The position numbers were made by a program, and so were the translations under genes. A stretch of DNA of 7,596 nucleotides. It comes from Pseudomonadota bacterium (GTDB taxonomy: Bacteria > Pseudomonadota > Alphaproteobacteria > Rhodospirillales > Rhodospirillaceae). Positions 1 to 6,490 of the stretch are shown here, one piece after another (position 1 is the first letter of the stretch; the number at the start of each line of letters is the position of its first letter). Under the pieces are notes generated by a model. That model was not told the DNA's origin. It ran no database searches and saw nothing but the letters and a program-made list of their open reading frames with translations. The stretch spans positions 1-7,596 of the forward strand of contig JAEWWF010000218.1 of the NCBI GenBank assembly GCA_023396465.1. Direction: 5' to 3'.

Positions 1-354
1 TACGACACCTTCCCGATCCTGAGGAAGAAGCGGCTGGAGGCGGCGGGCACCCTGTCCGGCGGGCAGCAGCAGATGCTCGCCATGGGCCGGGCGCTGATGG
101 CCCACCCCCGCCTGCTGCTGCTGGACGAGCCGAGCATGGGCCTCGCGCCGCTGCTGGTGGGGGAGATCTTCAACATCGTACAGATGCTGCGGGAGCAGGG
201 CACCACCATCCTGCTGGTGGAGCAGAACGCCTTCTCGGCCCTCGCCATCGCCGACCGTGGCTATGTGATCGAAACCGGCCACATCGTGTTGGCCGACACC
301 GGCGAGCGGCTGCTCGCCGACGACAAGGTGAAGGCGGCATACCTGGGGCTGTGA
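1..354 (+). CDS. livF: Branched-chain amino acid ABC transporter ATP-binding protein LivF, 3' part (5' end outside window)
   Basis: This is the C-terminal 117 residues of an ABC ATPase; the reading frame is open from base 1, so the Walker A half lies upstream of the window. Visible motifs, in window residues, are the ABC signature LSGGQQQ at 18-24, Walker B LLLLDE at 38-43 and the D-loop right after it (SMGL). The segment LLVEQN carries Gln where most ABC ATPases have the switch His. This, with the ADRGYVIETG and AYLGL ending, is the usual LivF pattern and separates it from LivG. The family (LivF is about 235 residues) forms one of two cytoplasmic ATPase subunits energising LivHM-type permeases for branched-chain amino acids, or for other carboxylate/amide substrates in related importers. 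The exact substrate cannot be read from this fragment. The next gene starts 53 bp downstream on the same strand, so it is probably the tail of a liv-type operon. Confidence 0.93.
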   Translation, partial: YDTFPILRKKRLEAAGTLSGGQQQMLAMGRALMAHPRLLLLDEPSMGLAPLLVGEIFNIVQMLREQGTTILLVEQNAFSALAIADRGYVIETGHIVLADTGERLLADDKVKAAYLGL

Positions 355-407
355 GCACCGCCGCGCCCGGTCACTCCGCCGCCCATGACACACAAGGGAG
401 ACACCCG

Positions 408-1361
408 ATGACCACCCGTACCTTCGCCTCCACCGGCGACCTGGGCGACAAGACCATCACCTTCGCCGAACTCGGCCGTGGCGCCTATGCCTTCACCGCC
501 GAGGGCGACCCGAACACCGGCGTCATCGTCGGCGATCATGGCGTCATGGTCATCGACACCCAGGCGACGCCGCTGATGGCGCAGAAGGTGATCGCCGAGA
601 TCCGCAAGGTCACCGACAAGCCAGTGACCCACATCCTCATGACCCACTACCACGCCGTGCGGGTGCTGGGGGCGGCGGCCTACGGCGCCCATACGGTCAT
701 CGCGTCGAAACGCACCCACGAGATGATCGTCGAGCGCGGCCAGCAGGACTGGGAGAGCGAGTTCGGCCGCTTCCCCCGCCTGTTCCAGGGCCACGAGACC
801 ATCAAGGGCCTGACTTGGCCGACGGTGGTGTTCGACGGCCGCATCACCGTGGACCTCGGCAACCAGCGGGTGGAGATCTGGAATCCCGGGCGCGGCCATA
901 CCCAGGGCGACACCATCGCCTGGCTGCCCGACCAGCAGATCCTTTACGCCGGCGATCTGGTGGAATACGGCGCGACGCCCTACACCGGCGATGCCCACCT
1001 GCGCGACTGGCCGCACACCCTGCAGGCCCTGCGCGACCTCAGGCCCGCTAAACTGGTGCCGGGGCGCGGCGACGCCCTGCACACGCCGGAGCAGTGCGAC
1101 GAGGCCATGGCCGGCACCCAGGCCTTCCTGACCGACCTGTTCGAGACGGCGCGGCAGGGCGTGGCCGAGGGCAAGGATTTGAAGCAGATCTACCGCATGG
1201 CGCGGGAGAAGATGGACCCCAAGTATGGCCACTGGGTCATCTACGACCACTGCATGCCGTTCGATGTCGCCCGCGCCGTGGACGAAGCCCAGGGCCTCGA
1301 CCGCCCCACCATCTGGACCGCCGAGCGCGACAAGGACGTGTGGGCGATGGCGGAGGCATGA
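408..1361 (+). CDS. Metallo-beta-lactamase-fold protein with a non-canonical metal site
   Basis: A 317-residue MBL-fold protein. The ATG at 408 is chosen because AAGGGAG lies at 394-400 with 7-nt spacing; the frame is open further upstream but has no comparable site. MBL landmarks are the early beta-strand VMVIDTQ (46-52), the metal loop THYHAVR (79-85), GRGHTQGD (161-168), the strand ending in AGD (181-183) and VPGRG (217-221). Against the classical HxHxDH...H...D...H ligand set, H80, H82, H164 and D183 remain. The Asp is V84, the next His is R85 and the late His is R220. Site 1 could therefore still bind one metal, while site 2 should be lost or replaced. No signal peptide is evident, so it is probably cytoplasmic. 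Its position 53 bp after livF suggests co-transcription with the transporter and possibly a hydrolase or binding role on the imported compound. The substrate is unknown; it could also be a non-hydrolytic MBL homologue. Confidence 0.85.
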   Translation: MTTRTFASTGDLGDKTITFAELGRGAYAFTAEGDPNTGVIVGDHGVMVIDTQATPLMAQKVIAEIRKVTDKPVTHILMTHYHAVRVLGAAAYGAHTVIASKRTHEMIVERGQQDWESEFGRFPRLFQGHETIKGLTWPTVVFDGRITVDLGNQRVEIWNPGRGHTQGDTIAWLPDQQILYAGDLVEYGATPYTGDAHLRDWPHTLQALRDLRPAKLVPGRGDALHTPEQCDEAMAGTQAFLTDLFETARQGVAEGKDLKQIYRMAREKMDPKYGHWVIYDHCMPFDVARAVDEAQGLDRPTIWTAERDKDVWAMAEA

Positions 1362-1370
1362 GCGTCCGTC

Positions 1371-1394
1371 GCCTCCGCCTCCGCCTCCGCCTCC
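1371..1394. repeat. Four tandem copies of the hexamer GCCTCC between convergent genes
   Basis: GCCTCC is repeated perfectly four times in the 40-bp gap between the stop of the MBL gene (1361) and the stop of the opposing GH114-like gene (1402-1404). The first part of the repeat is also complementary to GGCGGAGGC at 1349-1357 in the end of the MBL gene. That gives a possible 9-bp stem with a 13-nt loop that could slip in register along the repeat. There is no T tract, so a classical terminator is not supported. Confidence 0.8.
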
Positions 1395-1401
1395 ATCGTC
1401 G

Positions 1402-2490
1402 TCAGTTGGTGCCGTCGTCCATGCGGGCGACGGCGTCCATGCCGTCGAGCATGATGCCGTCGAAGCCGAGGTCGAGCAGGCCGGCGAAGGTCTGGCCGAC
1501 CAGGGACCGCCATTCCGGGTTGGTGTAGTCGACCCGGAATTGCCCCGGCCGCTCGTCCATCTCGCGCACGAAGGAGGGATTGCCGACCTTCCAGGTGGCC
1601 TTCCAGTACCACGCGGTATCGTAGGCGGTGGTCATGGGCAGACGGGCGAGCACCAGACGCGGCGTGCCCACCTTCTTGAACTTCAGGGCATAAACCTCCT
1701 TCGGCGTCAGCGGCTTGTCGCCCCGGAAGAAGGGTTCGATCACCACCACGTCGTGGTTGGTGTCGCGCAAGGCCGCCAGCCAGTCGGCCTTGGAGGCATG
1801 GCGGCGGTTGTCGAGGTTGAACAGGACGGTCTGGGCCTGTCCCAATGCCTGCACCATCTGGGCGTTGCCGCCGCCGAGCCGGCCGCCGGGAATATGGGCC
1901 AGATCCTCGTCCTTGGTGACGTAGACCAGCACTCCGGTCTTGCCCGCCGCCTCCCGGGCGGTCTTGGCGAGATCGTCGGTGGCGCAGACCTCGATGCTCA
2001 ACACCTGAACGCCGAAATCCTGGAGCCGCTTGATCTGGTCAGGGATGAGCGGCGGGGTGAAGCCGCAACTCAGGCCATCGACCACCACGCCGTCGATGCT
2101 GCGGGCGAACTGCCGCTGCAAGGTGCCGAGCGGTTCCGGCGGCTGGCGTTCGGCCAACGCGGCGGGGGTGGTGAGCTGGGCCAGCTCGTCGTCTTTCTCG
2201 GTGCGGAACAGCAGCGAGGCGCCGCCGCGCATCAGCAGCGTCGCCTGCGGGGCGCGGGCGCGCTGGTATTCCGACAGAGTTTCCACCATGTCGCGGGCGC
2301 GGCCGCGCCAGTCAGGGATGCGGATGATCTCCACCCGTGGGGCGGACGCCGGAGCATCCGCCGCGCCGGGCACGGCCGGCATGGCCGCCGGCGGTTGTTG
2401 AGCCGCCGCCGGGCCGCCGAGGATCATCGCCGCCGCCAGGGCGGCCAGGGCTGCGGCGGTTCGCCCGCCGCGCCATGCCGATGCCGTCAC
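1402..2490 (-). CDS. Exported GH114/TM1410-like TIM-barrel protein (putative glycoside hydrolase)
   Basis: A 362-residue protein starting at a GTG (2490). GGAG (complement of 2499-2502) sits 8 nt upstream, inside the end of the preceding gene, and the two genes overlap by four bases as GTGA, so translational coupling is likely. Residues 1-30 form a Sec-type signal peptide (basic GGR, Ala/Leu-rich core, cleavage near AAA-QQ), followed by a Pro/Ala-rich linker to about 52. The remaining 300 residues look like the GH114/TM1410 barrel. Evidence is strand IDGVVVDG (132-139), strand VVVIEPFF (248-255), and the C-terminal DYTNPEWRSLVGQ (321-333) followed by LGFDGIMLDGMDA (341-353), the hallmark ending of this superfamily. 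Characterised members cleave alpha-1,4-galactosaminoglycan-type polymers; activity and substrate here are inference, and catalytic residues cannot be assigned with confidence. It is probably periplasmic or secreted. Two Cys residues (C142, C169) might form a disulfide. Confidence 0.75.
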   Translation of the reverse strand: MTASAWRGGRTAAALAALAAAMILGGPAAAQQPPAAMPAVPGAADAPASAPRVEIIRIPDWRGRARDMVETLSEYQRARAPQATLLMRGGASLLFRTEKDDELAQLTTPAALAERQPPEPLGTLQRQFARSIDGVVVDGLSCGFTPPLIPDQIKRLQDFGVQVLSIEVCATDDLAKTAREAAGKTGVLVYVTKDEDLAHIPGGRLGGGNAQMVQALGQAQTVLFNLDNRRHASKADWLAALRDTNHDVVVIEPFFRGDKPLTPKEVYALKFKKVGTPRLVLARLPMTTAYDTAWYWKATWKVGNPSFVREMDERPGQFRVDYTNPEWRSLVGQTFAGLLDLGFDGIMLDGMDAVARMDDGTN

Positions 2491-3590
2491 GCCACCATCT
2501 CCGCCACGTAATCCGCGATTGCCAGGCAGGATGTCAGACCGGGGCTTTCAATTCCGTAAAGGGCGCAATATCCGGCGACGCCGGTCATGGCCGGCGACTG
2601 GATGTCGAAGTCGCGGGTCGGCTCGCCCTGGGCCTGGATCTTCGGCCGGATGCCGGAGTAGCTGGCGTGCAGTTGGCCGTCTTGCACCTCGGGCCAGTAG
2701 CGGCGGATGGAGGCATAGAAGCTGTCGGCGCGGCGCGGGTCGACGCTGTAGTCCAGGCTGTCGATCCACTCCACGTCCGGCCCGAACCTCCCCTGGCCGG
2801 CCATGTCGCGGGTGTAGTGCAGCCCCAGGCTGGCGGCGGTCGGCAGCGGGTAGATGAGGCGGCTGAACGGCGCCTTGCCGGTCATGGTGAAGTAGTTGCC
2901 CTTGCAGTAGTGCAGCGGCGGCACCGTCGCCGGATCAAGCCCGTGGATGGCCCGCGCCACCGCCTGCGCCCCCAGACCGGCGCAGTTGACCACCAGCCCG
3001 GCCTCGATGGCCGTGGGCTCGGCACCGCCGACTTCCAGCCGCACCCGGCCGCCGTCGACCACCGCGCCGCCGGTCACCGGCGACTTGAAGGCGATCATGC
3101 CGCCGTGGTCCTCCAACTCGCCGCGCAGGGAGACCATCAGGCTGTGGCTGTCGACAATGCCGGTGGTGGGCGAGTGCAAGGCGCCGACGCAGTGCAGCGC
3201 CGGTTCCAGCGCCATGGCCTCGCGCGCTTCCATCCAGTCGAGGCGGCAACCGTTCTCGGCGCTTTTGGCTTGCAGGGCCTTCAACGCCGTCACTTCGTCA
3301 TCGGAGCAGGCGACGATCAGCTTGGTGCAGTTGACGTAAGGCACCGCGCGGGCATCGCAGTACTCATAGAGCATGCGGTTGCCGCGCACGCACAGCCGGG
3401 CTTTCAGGCTGCCGGTCGGGTAATAGACGCCGGCGTGGATCACTTCGCTGTTGCGGCTTGACGTGATGGTGCCGATGGCGTCCTCCGCCTCCAGCACGAT
3501 CACCTCGCGCCCGCGCAGGGCCAGGGTGCGGGCGACGGCCAGTCCGACGACACCGGCGCCGATCACCACGCAATCCATTCGCTCGGTCAC
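2487..3590 (-). CDS. lhgO: FAD-dependent oxidoreductase of the L-2-hydroxyglutarate oxidase (LhgO/L2HGDH) type
   Basis: A 367-residue DAO-superfamily flavoprotein. The N-terminal Rossmann element is VVIGAGVVGLAVA (GxGxxG at 11-16), with the acidic end of strand 2 at E35 binding the ADP ribose. SSRNSEVIHAGVYY (44-57) followed by SLKARLCVRG (61-70) closely matches the conserved block of L2HGDH/LhgO enzymes, in which the His is conserved. The C-terminal YGIESPGLTSCLAIADYV is the second FAD-contacting region. The family oxidises L-2-hydroxyglutarate to 2-oxoglutarate, passing electrons to quinone or oxygen; related substrates are possible and LhgO itself is about 420 residues, so this one is short. 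GTG at 3590 is preferred over ATG at 3578 because AGAAGAGAGA (complement of 3597-3606) lies 6 nt before it. The reading frame stays open far upstream, but that stretch is antisense shadow of the transporter gene. The downstream gene overlaps by GTGA. The specific substrate is moderately sure; the fold is certain. Confidence 0.82.
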   Translation of the reverse strand: MTERMDCVVIGAGVVGLAVARTLALRGREVIVLEAEDAIGTITSSRNSEVIHAGVYYPTGSLKARLCVRGNRMLYEYCDARAVPYVNCTKLIVACSDDEVTALKALQAKSAENGCRLDWMEAREAMALEPALHCVGALHSPTTGIVDSHSLMVSLRGELEDHGGMIAFKSPVTGGAVVDGGRVRLEVGGAEPTAIEAGLVVNCAGLGAQAVARAIHGLDPATVPPLHYCKGNYFTMTGKAPFSRLIYPLPTAASLGLHYTRDMAGQGRFGPDVEWIDSLDYSVDPRRADSFYASIRRYWPEVQDGQLHASYSGIRPKIQAQGEPTRDFDIQSPAMTGVAGYCALYGIESPGLTSCLAIADYVAEMVA

Positions 3591-3624
3591 GGCAGGTCTC
3601 TCTTCTGTAGTGGCAGGCAAAGCA

Positions 3625-3654
3625 AAAGGGGCGGACCCTGCGGCCCGCCCCTTT
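3625..3654 (-). terminator. Rho-independent terminator after the YhhQ-family gene
   Basis: Read on the minus strand, a perfect 10-bp stem (AAAGGGGCGG / CCGCCCCTTT, arms 3645-3654 and 3625-3634) with a 10-nt loop is followed by TTTTGCTTTGCC. It begins 8 bp after the stop of the transporter gene. It lies only about 35 bp before the start of the flavoprotein gene on the same strand. I find no good promoter in the remaining gap, so it may be a partial terminator that reduces but does not abolish readthrough into the downstream pair. Confidence 0.8.
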
Positions 3655-3661
3655 GTCTCTA

Positions 3662-4186
3662 TCAAGCCTGCGACGGCTTCGCCAGGACCGTTCTGATGGC
3701 CACGCGGAAGGGCACCAGCATCAGCAGGGCGAGGCCGAGCTTGACGCCATAGTCGCCCACCGCCAGCGACACCCACGGCACGTCGGTCAGCATGAAGGCG
3801 CCGGCGAAGAAGATGGCGGTGTCGACCGCCGAGCCCACCGTGGACGACGCCAGCGGCGCCGCCCACCACTGGCGCAGGTGGCGCAGGCGGTCGAACAGGG
3901 TGACGTCCAGCAGCTGGGCGATCAGGAAGGCGGCGCCGGAGGCGGCGGCGATGCGCGGCGTCGCCAGCCACGCCGACATGACGACGGCAATCAGGAAGCC
4001 CACCGTCACCACCCGGCGGGCGGCGGTCGGACCCCAGGTGCGGTTGGTCAGGTCGGTGACCAGGAAGGCGAACGGATAGGTCAGGGCGCCCCAGGTCAAC
4101 CAGTCGTTGATCGGGTACTGCACCAGGATGTTGGAGGCGACGACGATCACCGCCATGGCGGCGACCGGCAGCACGAGCCGGTTCAT
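3662..4186 (-). CDS. yhhQ: Queuosine precursor transporter, YhhQ/VUT (DUF165) family
   Basis: A 174-residue inner-membrane protein with about six hydrophobic segments: near 4-22, 33-47, 58-77, 79-96, 114-133 and 148-168. The family-typical block is residues 19-52, NILVQYPINDWLTWG followed by LTYPFAFLVTDLTNRTWG, including the TYPxxFLVTDLTNR signature; the polar residues within the membrane segment later (AVDTAIFF) also fit. The E. coli homologue YhhQ imports 7-cyano-7-deazaguanine/preQ1-type precursors for queuosine tRNA modification; the same role is inferred here. Start ATG at 4186 has AGAAGGA (complement of 4197-4203) at a 10-nt spacing. Length is slightly below E. coli YhhQ (about 220) because the termini are short. 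It ends in a strong terminator, so it is probably a transcription unit of its own with partial readthrough into the flavoprotein gene. I see no recognisable preQ1 aptamer in the 193-bp upstream region. Confidence 0.88.
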   Translation of the reverse strand: MNRLVLPVAAMAVIVVASNILVQYPINDWLTWGALTYPFAFLVTDLTNRTWGPTAARRVVTVGFLIAVVMSAWLATPRIAAASGAAFLIAQLLDVTLFDRLRHLRQWWAAPLASSTVGSAVDTAIFFAGAFMLTDVPWVSLAVGDYGVKLGLALLMLVPFRVAIRTVLAKPSQA

Positions 4187-4379
4187 GGGTACGAAGTCCT
4201 TCTACAGCCACACGCCGCAGCACAGACGGCGGGCACGACCCCAGGCGACCACCGCCGGGGCGAGAATTGATGCCGTCGAGATAGCGTGAATCCGTCCGCC
4301 GCGCAACGTTCGGCTGGCGTCGTGGCCGGCTTTGCCGCTACAGTCTGGGGAATCGTTCATCCTTTGGCACTAGGTGTTG
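4187..4379. promoter_or_regulatory. Divergent intergenic region between yhhQ and the molybdoenzyme gene
   Basis: This 193-bp gap separates two genes transcribed away from each other and must hold promoters for both. The short reading frames crossing it have no family resemblance. On the minus side one plausible promoter is listed separately. On the plus side I see no convincing -35/-10 pair, no FNR-type TTGAT-N4-ATCAA box and no properly spaced sigma-54 site. Confidence 0.6.
4278..4306 (-). promoter_or_regulatory. Candidate sigma-70-type promoter for yhhQ
   Basis: On the minus strand TTGCGC (complement of 4301-4306) and TATCTC (complement of 4278-4283) are separated by exactly 17 bp. Both match the start of the consensus hexamers only partly, which is common in GC-rich alphaproteobacteria. 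It would give a leader of roughly 85 nt before the ATG at 4186. This is a motif match by eye only. Confidence 0.3.
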
Positions 4380-6449
4380 ATGACCGCCGCCGAAATCGTT
4401 CCCTCCGTCTGCCCCCACGACTGTCCCTCGGCCTGCGCCCTGGCCGTGGAGCGGATCGCGCCGGACCGCATCGGCCGGGTTCACGGCGCCAAGGATCATC
4501 CTTATACGGATGGTGTCATCTGCGCCAAGGTCGCCCGCTATGCCGAGCGAGTCCACAACCCCGACCGCCTGACCCGCCCGCTGGTCCGCCGCGGCGCCAA
4601 GGGCGAAGGCCGGTTCGAGCCGGTGGACTGGGACACCGCCCTCGATCTGGTGGCGGAACGCTTCCAGGATGCCGCCAACCGCCACGGGCCGGAAGCGGTG
4701 TGGCCCTACAACTACGCCGGCACCATGGGCCTCGTGCAGCGCGACGGGATCGAGCGGCTGGGCAACCTGCTCGGGTACTCGCGCCAGACCGGCTCCATCT
4801 GCACCGGCACCGCCGATCCTGGCTGGTTCGCCGGCGTCGGCGGCAAGCTCGGCACCAGCAGCCTGGAGATCGCCGAGGCGGAGGTGATCGTCCTGTGGGG
4901 CACCAACGCGGTGCATACCCAGGTGCAGGTGATGACCCACGTCGCCAAGGCCCGCAAGGCGCACGGCGCCAGGGTGGTGGTGGTCGATCCCTACCGCAAC
5001 GCCACCGCCCGCCAGGCCGACATGCACCTGATGCTGCGGCCGGGCACCGACGGGGCGCTGGCCTGCGCCGTCATGCACGTCCTGCTGCGCGACGGCATGG
5101 TCGACCGCCACTTCCTCGCCCGCCTGACCGACTTCGGCCCGCAGACCGAAGCCCACCTGCGCGAGCGCACGCCGGCCTGGGCGGCGACGGTCACCGGCCT
5201 GACGGAAGCGGAGATCGAGGCTTTCGCCCGGCTTTACGGCAGCACGAAGAAAAGCTTCATCCGCTTCGGCTACGGCTTCACCCGCCAGCGCAACGGCGCC
5301 GCCGCCATGCACGCCGCTTCCTGCCTGCCGGCGGTGACGGGGGCATGGGCGGTGCGCGGCGGCGGCGGCCTCTACAGCTATTCCGGCGGCTTCCACATCG
5401 ACGACCGGCTGCTGTCGGCGCGGGATGTGCCGCGCACCGGCCAGCGCGGGCTCGACATGGTGCGCATCGGCCGGGTGCTGACCGGCGAGCCGGCGGACCT
5501 GGGTGACGGTCCGACCGTTCATGCCATGCTCATCCAGAACATGAACCCGGCCATGGTGGCGCCGGAGCACCGCACGGTGAAGGCCGGCCTGTCGCGCGAC
5601 GACCTGTTCCTGTGCGTCCACGAACAGGTGATGACCGAAACGGCCAAATATGCCGACGTGGTGCTGCCGGCGACCATGTTCCTGGAGCACGCCGACATCT
5701 ACAAGGCCGGCGGCCACACCTTCCTTCAGGTCCACAAGCCGGTCATCACCCCGGCCGGCGAGGCGCGGGAAAACCACTGGGTGGTCAACGACCTGCTGCG
5801 CCGCCTGGGGGCGGAGCATCCCACCCTGCACATGACGGCGTGGGAGGTGGTGGATGCCACCCTGCGGGCCAGCGGATGGCCCGGTGCCGAGGAGGTCTTC
5901 GCGGCCGGCGGCATCGACGTCTCGGTCCGTAACGGCGCTTCCGGTGGGGGCTGCTTCCATGACGGCTTCCCGCAACCCGACGCCCGCTTCCATTTCCATC
6001 CCGACTGGTCCGCCCTCGGGCCGCTCGGCGGGGCGCTGCCGGCGGCGCCCGATCATGTGGAAATCCTGGATGAGTTGAGCGAGGAACGGCCGTTCCGTCT
6101 GGTGACGGCGCCAGCCCGCAACTTCCTCAATTCCAGCTTTTCCGAGACGCCGACCAGCCGCAAGCTGGAGAAGCGGCCGACGGTGATGATCCATCCCGCC
6201 GATGCCGCCGAGCATGGCGTGTCCGATGGCGCCGTTGTGGTGCTGGGCAACCGGCGCGGCGAAGTGCCGATCCACGCGCAGCTGTTCGATGGCGTGCAGC
6301 GCGGCGTGCTGATCGTCGAAAGCATCTGGCCCAATGCCGATTTCGAGGGCGGCGAGGGCATCAACACCTTGACGAGCGCGGAACCGCCACCGCCGGCCGG
6401 GGGGGCGGCCTTCCACGACACCACCGTCTGGCTGCGGGCGGTATCGTGA
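4380..6449 (+). CDS. Molybdopterin oxidoreductase family protein with N-terminal [4Fe-4S] site (DMSO reductase superfamily)
   Basis: A 689-residue catalytic subunit. The N-terminal CPHDCPSAC (C11, C15, C19) plus C48 in GVICAKVARY form the [4Fe-4S] motif, with K50 at the usual position of the conserved basic residue beyond the last Cys. The molybdopterin domain follows (VDWDTALD 82-89; LWGTNAVHTQ 172-181; VVVDPYRNATARQADMHL 200-217; KYADVVLPATMFLEH 423-437). The C-terminal cofactor-binding barrel runs from about 570 (LVTAPARNFLNSSF, IHPADAAEHGVSDGAVV, GNRRGEV). C141 in TGSICTG is a candidate molybdenum ligand. There is no twin-arginine signal, so it should be cytoplasmic. The physiological substrate is unknown; no electron-transfer or anchor subunit adjoins it. 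In-frame GTG 4374, TTG 4377 and ATG 4380 follow a TAG at 4371; ATG is preferred because AGG at 4372-4374 is 5 nt away. The mipZ gene follows, 41 bp downstream. Confidence 0.88.
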   Translation: MTAAEIVPSVCPHDCPSACALAVERIAPDRIGRVHGAKDHPYTDGVICAKVARYAERVHNPDRLTRPLVRRGAKGEGRFEPVDWDTALDLVAERFQDAANRHGPEAVWPYNYAGTMGLVQRDGIERLGNLLGYSRQTGSICTGTADPGWFAGVGGKLGTSSLEIAEAEVIVLWGTNAVHTQVQVMTHVAKARKAHGARVVVVDPYRNATARQADMHLMLRPGTDGALACAVMHVLLRDGMVDRHFLARLTDFGPQTEAHLRERTPAWAATVTGLTEAEIEAFARLYGSTKKSFIRFGYGFTRQRNGAAAMHAASCLPAVTGAWAVRGGGGLYSYSGGFHIDDRLLSARDVPRTGQRGLDMVRIGRVLTGEPADLGDGPTVHAMLIQNMNPAMVAPEHRTVKAGLSRDDLFLCVHEQVMTETAKYADVVLPATMFLEHADIYKAGGHTFLQVHKPVITPAGEARENHWVVNDLLRRLGAEHPTLHMTAWEVVDATLRASGWPGAEEVFAAGGIDVSVRNGASGGGCFHDGFPQPDARFHFHPDWSALGPLGGALPAAPDHVEILDELSEERPFRLVTAPARNFLNSSFSETPTSRKLEKRPTVMIHPADAAEHGVSDGAVVVLGNRRGEVPIHAQLFDGVQRGVLIVESIWPNADFEGGEGINTLTSAEPPPPAGGAAFHDTTVWLRAVS

Positions 6450-6472
6450 GCGCGCCTGTCGTGAAGAACACC

Positions 6473-6483
6473 GAGGGGGAGGG
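6473..6483 (+). promoter_or_regulatory. Strong Shine-Dalgarno deciding the mipZ start
   Basis: GAGGGGGAGGG lies 7 nt before the ATG at 6491. The frame can also start at a GTG (6446) that overlaps the preceding stop as GTGA, but that choice has no comparable site and would add 15 residues not expected in the family. Confidence 0.7.
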
Positions 6484-6490
6484 ACACCGC

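Noticed and set aside
261..1250. 329-codon minus-strand frame opposite the MBL gene
   Set aside because: It is antisense to the MBL protein and the LivF end, with no domain resemblance.
1225..3461. Long plus-strand frames (428 and 374 codons) across the GH114-like and flavoprotein genes
   Set aside because: Both lie antisense to recognisable minus-strand genes and have Arg/Pro/Gly/Ala/His-rich shadow composition without motifs.
3591..4223. Extension of the flavoprotein frame upstream through the hairpin to about 4223, which would make a 578-residue protein
   Set aside because: The added part is a shadow of the YhhQ-family gene in another frame and crosses a terminator. The GxGxxG motif should lie at the very N-terminus, as it does from the GTG at 3590.
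4187..4277. Possible preQ1 riboswitch in the leader of the queuosine precursor transporter gene
   Set aside because: The leader is GC-rich and lacks the C-rich loop and A-rich tail of preQ1-I; I could not fit it to preQ1-II or III by eye.
4365..4377. TGGCAC followed by GTTGA just before the molybdoenzyme start, resembling a sigma-54 -24/-12 promoter
   Set aside because: The -12 GC element is absent, the spacing is off by one to two bases and the site would overlap the start codon.
4338..6416. 692-codon open frame on the minus strand opposite the molybdoenzyme gene
   Set aside because: It is antisense to a gene with clear family motifs, has low-complexity His/Gly/Ala/Arg-rich composition and resembles no family. 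This is the usual result of strong G/C third-position bias.
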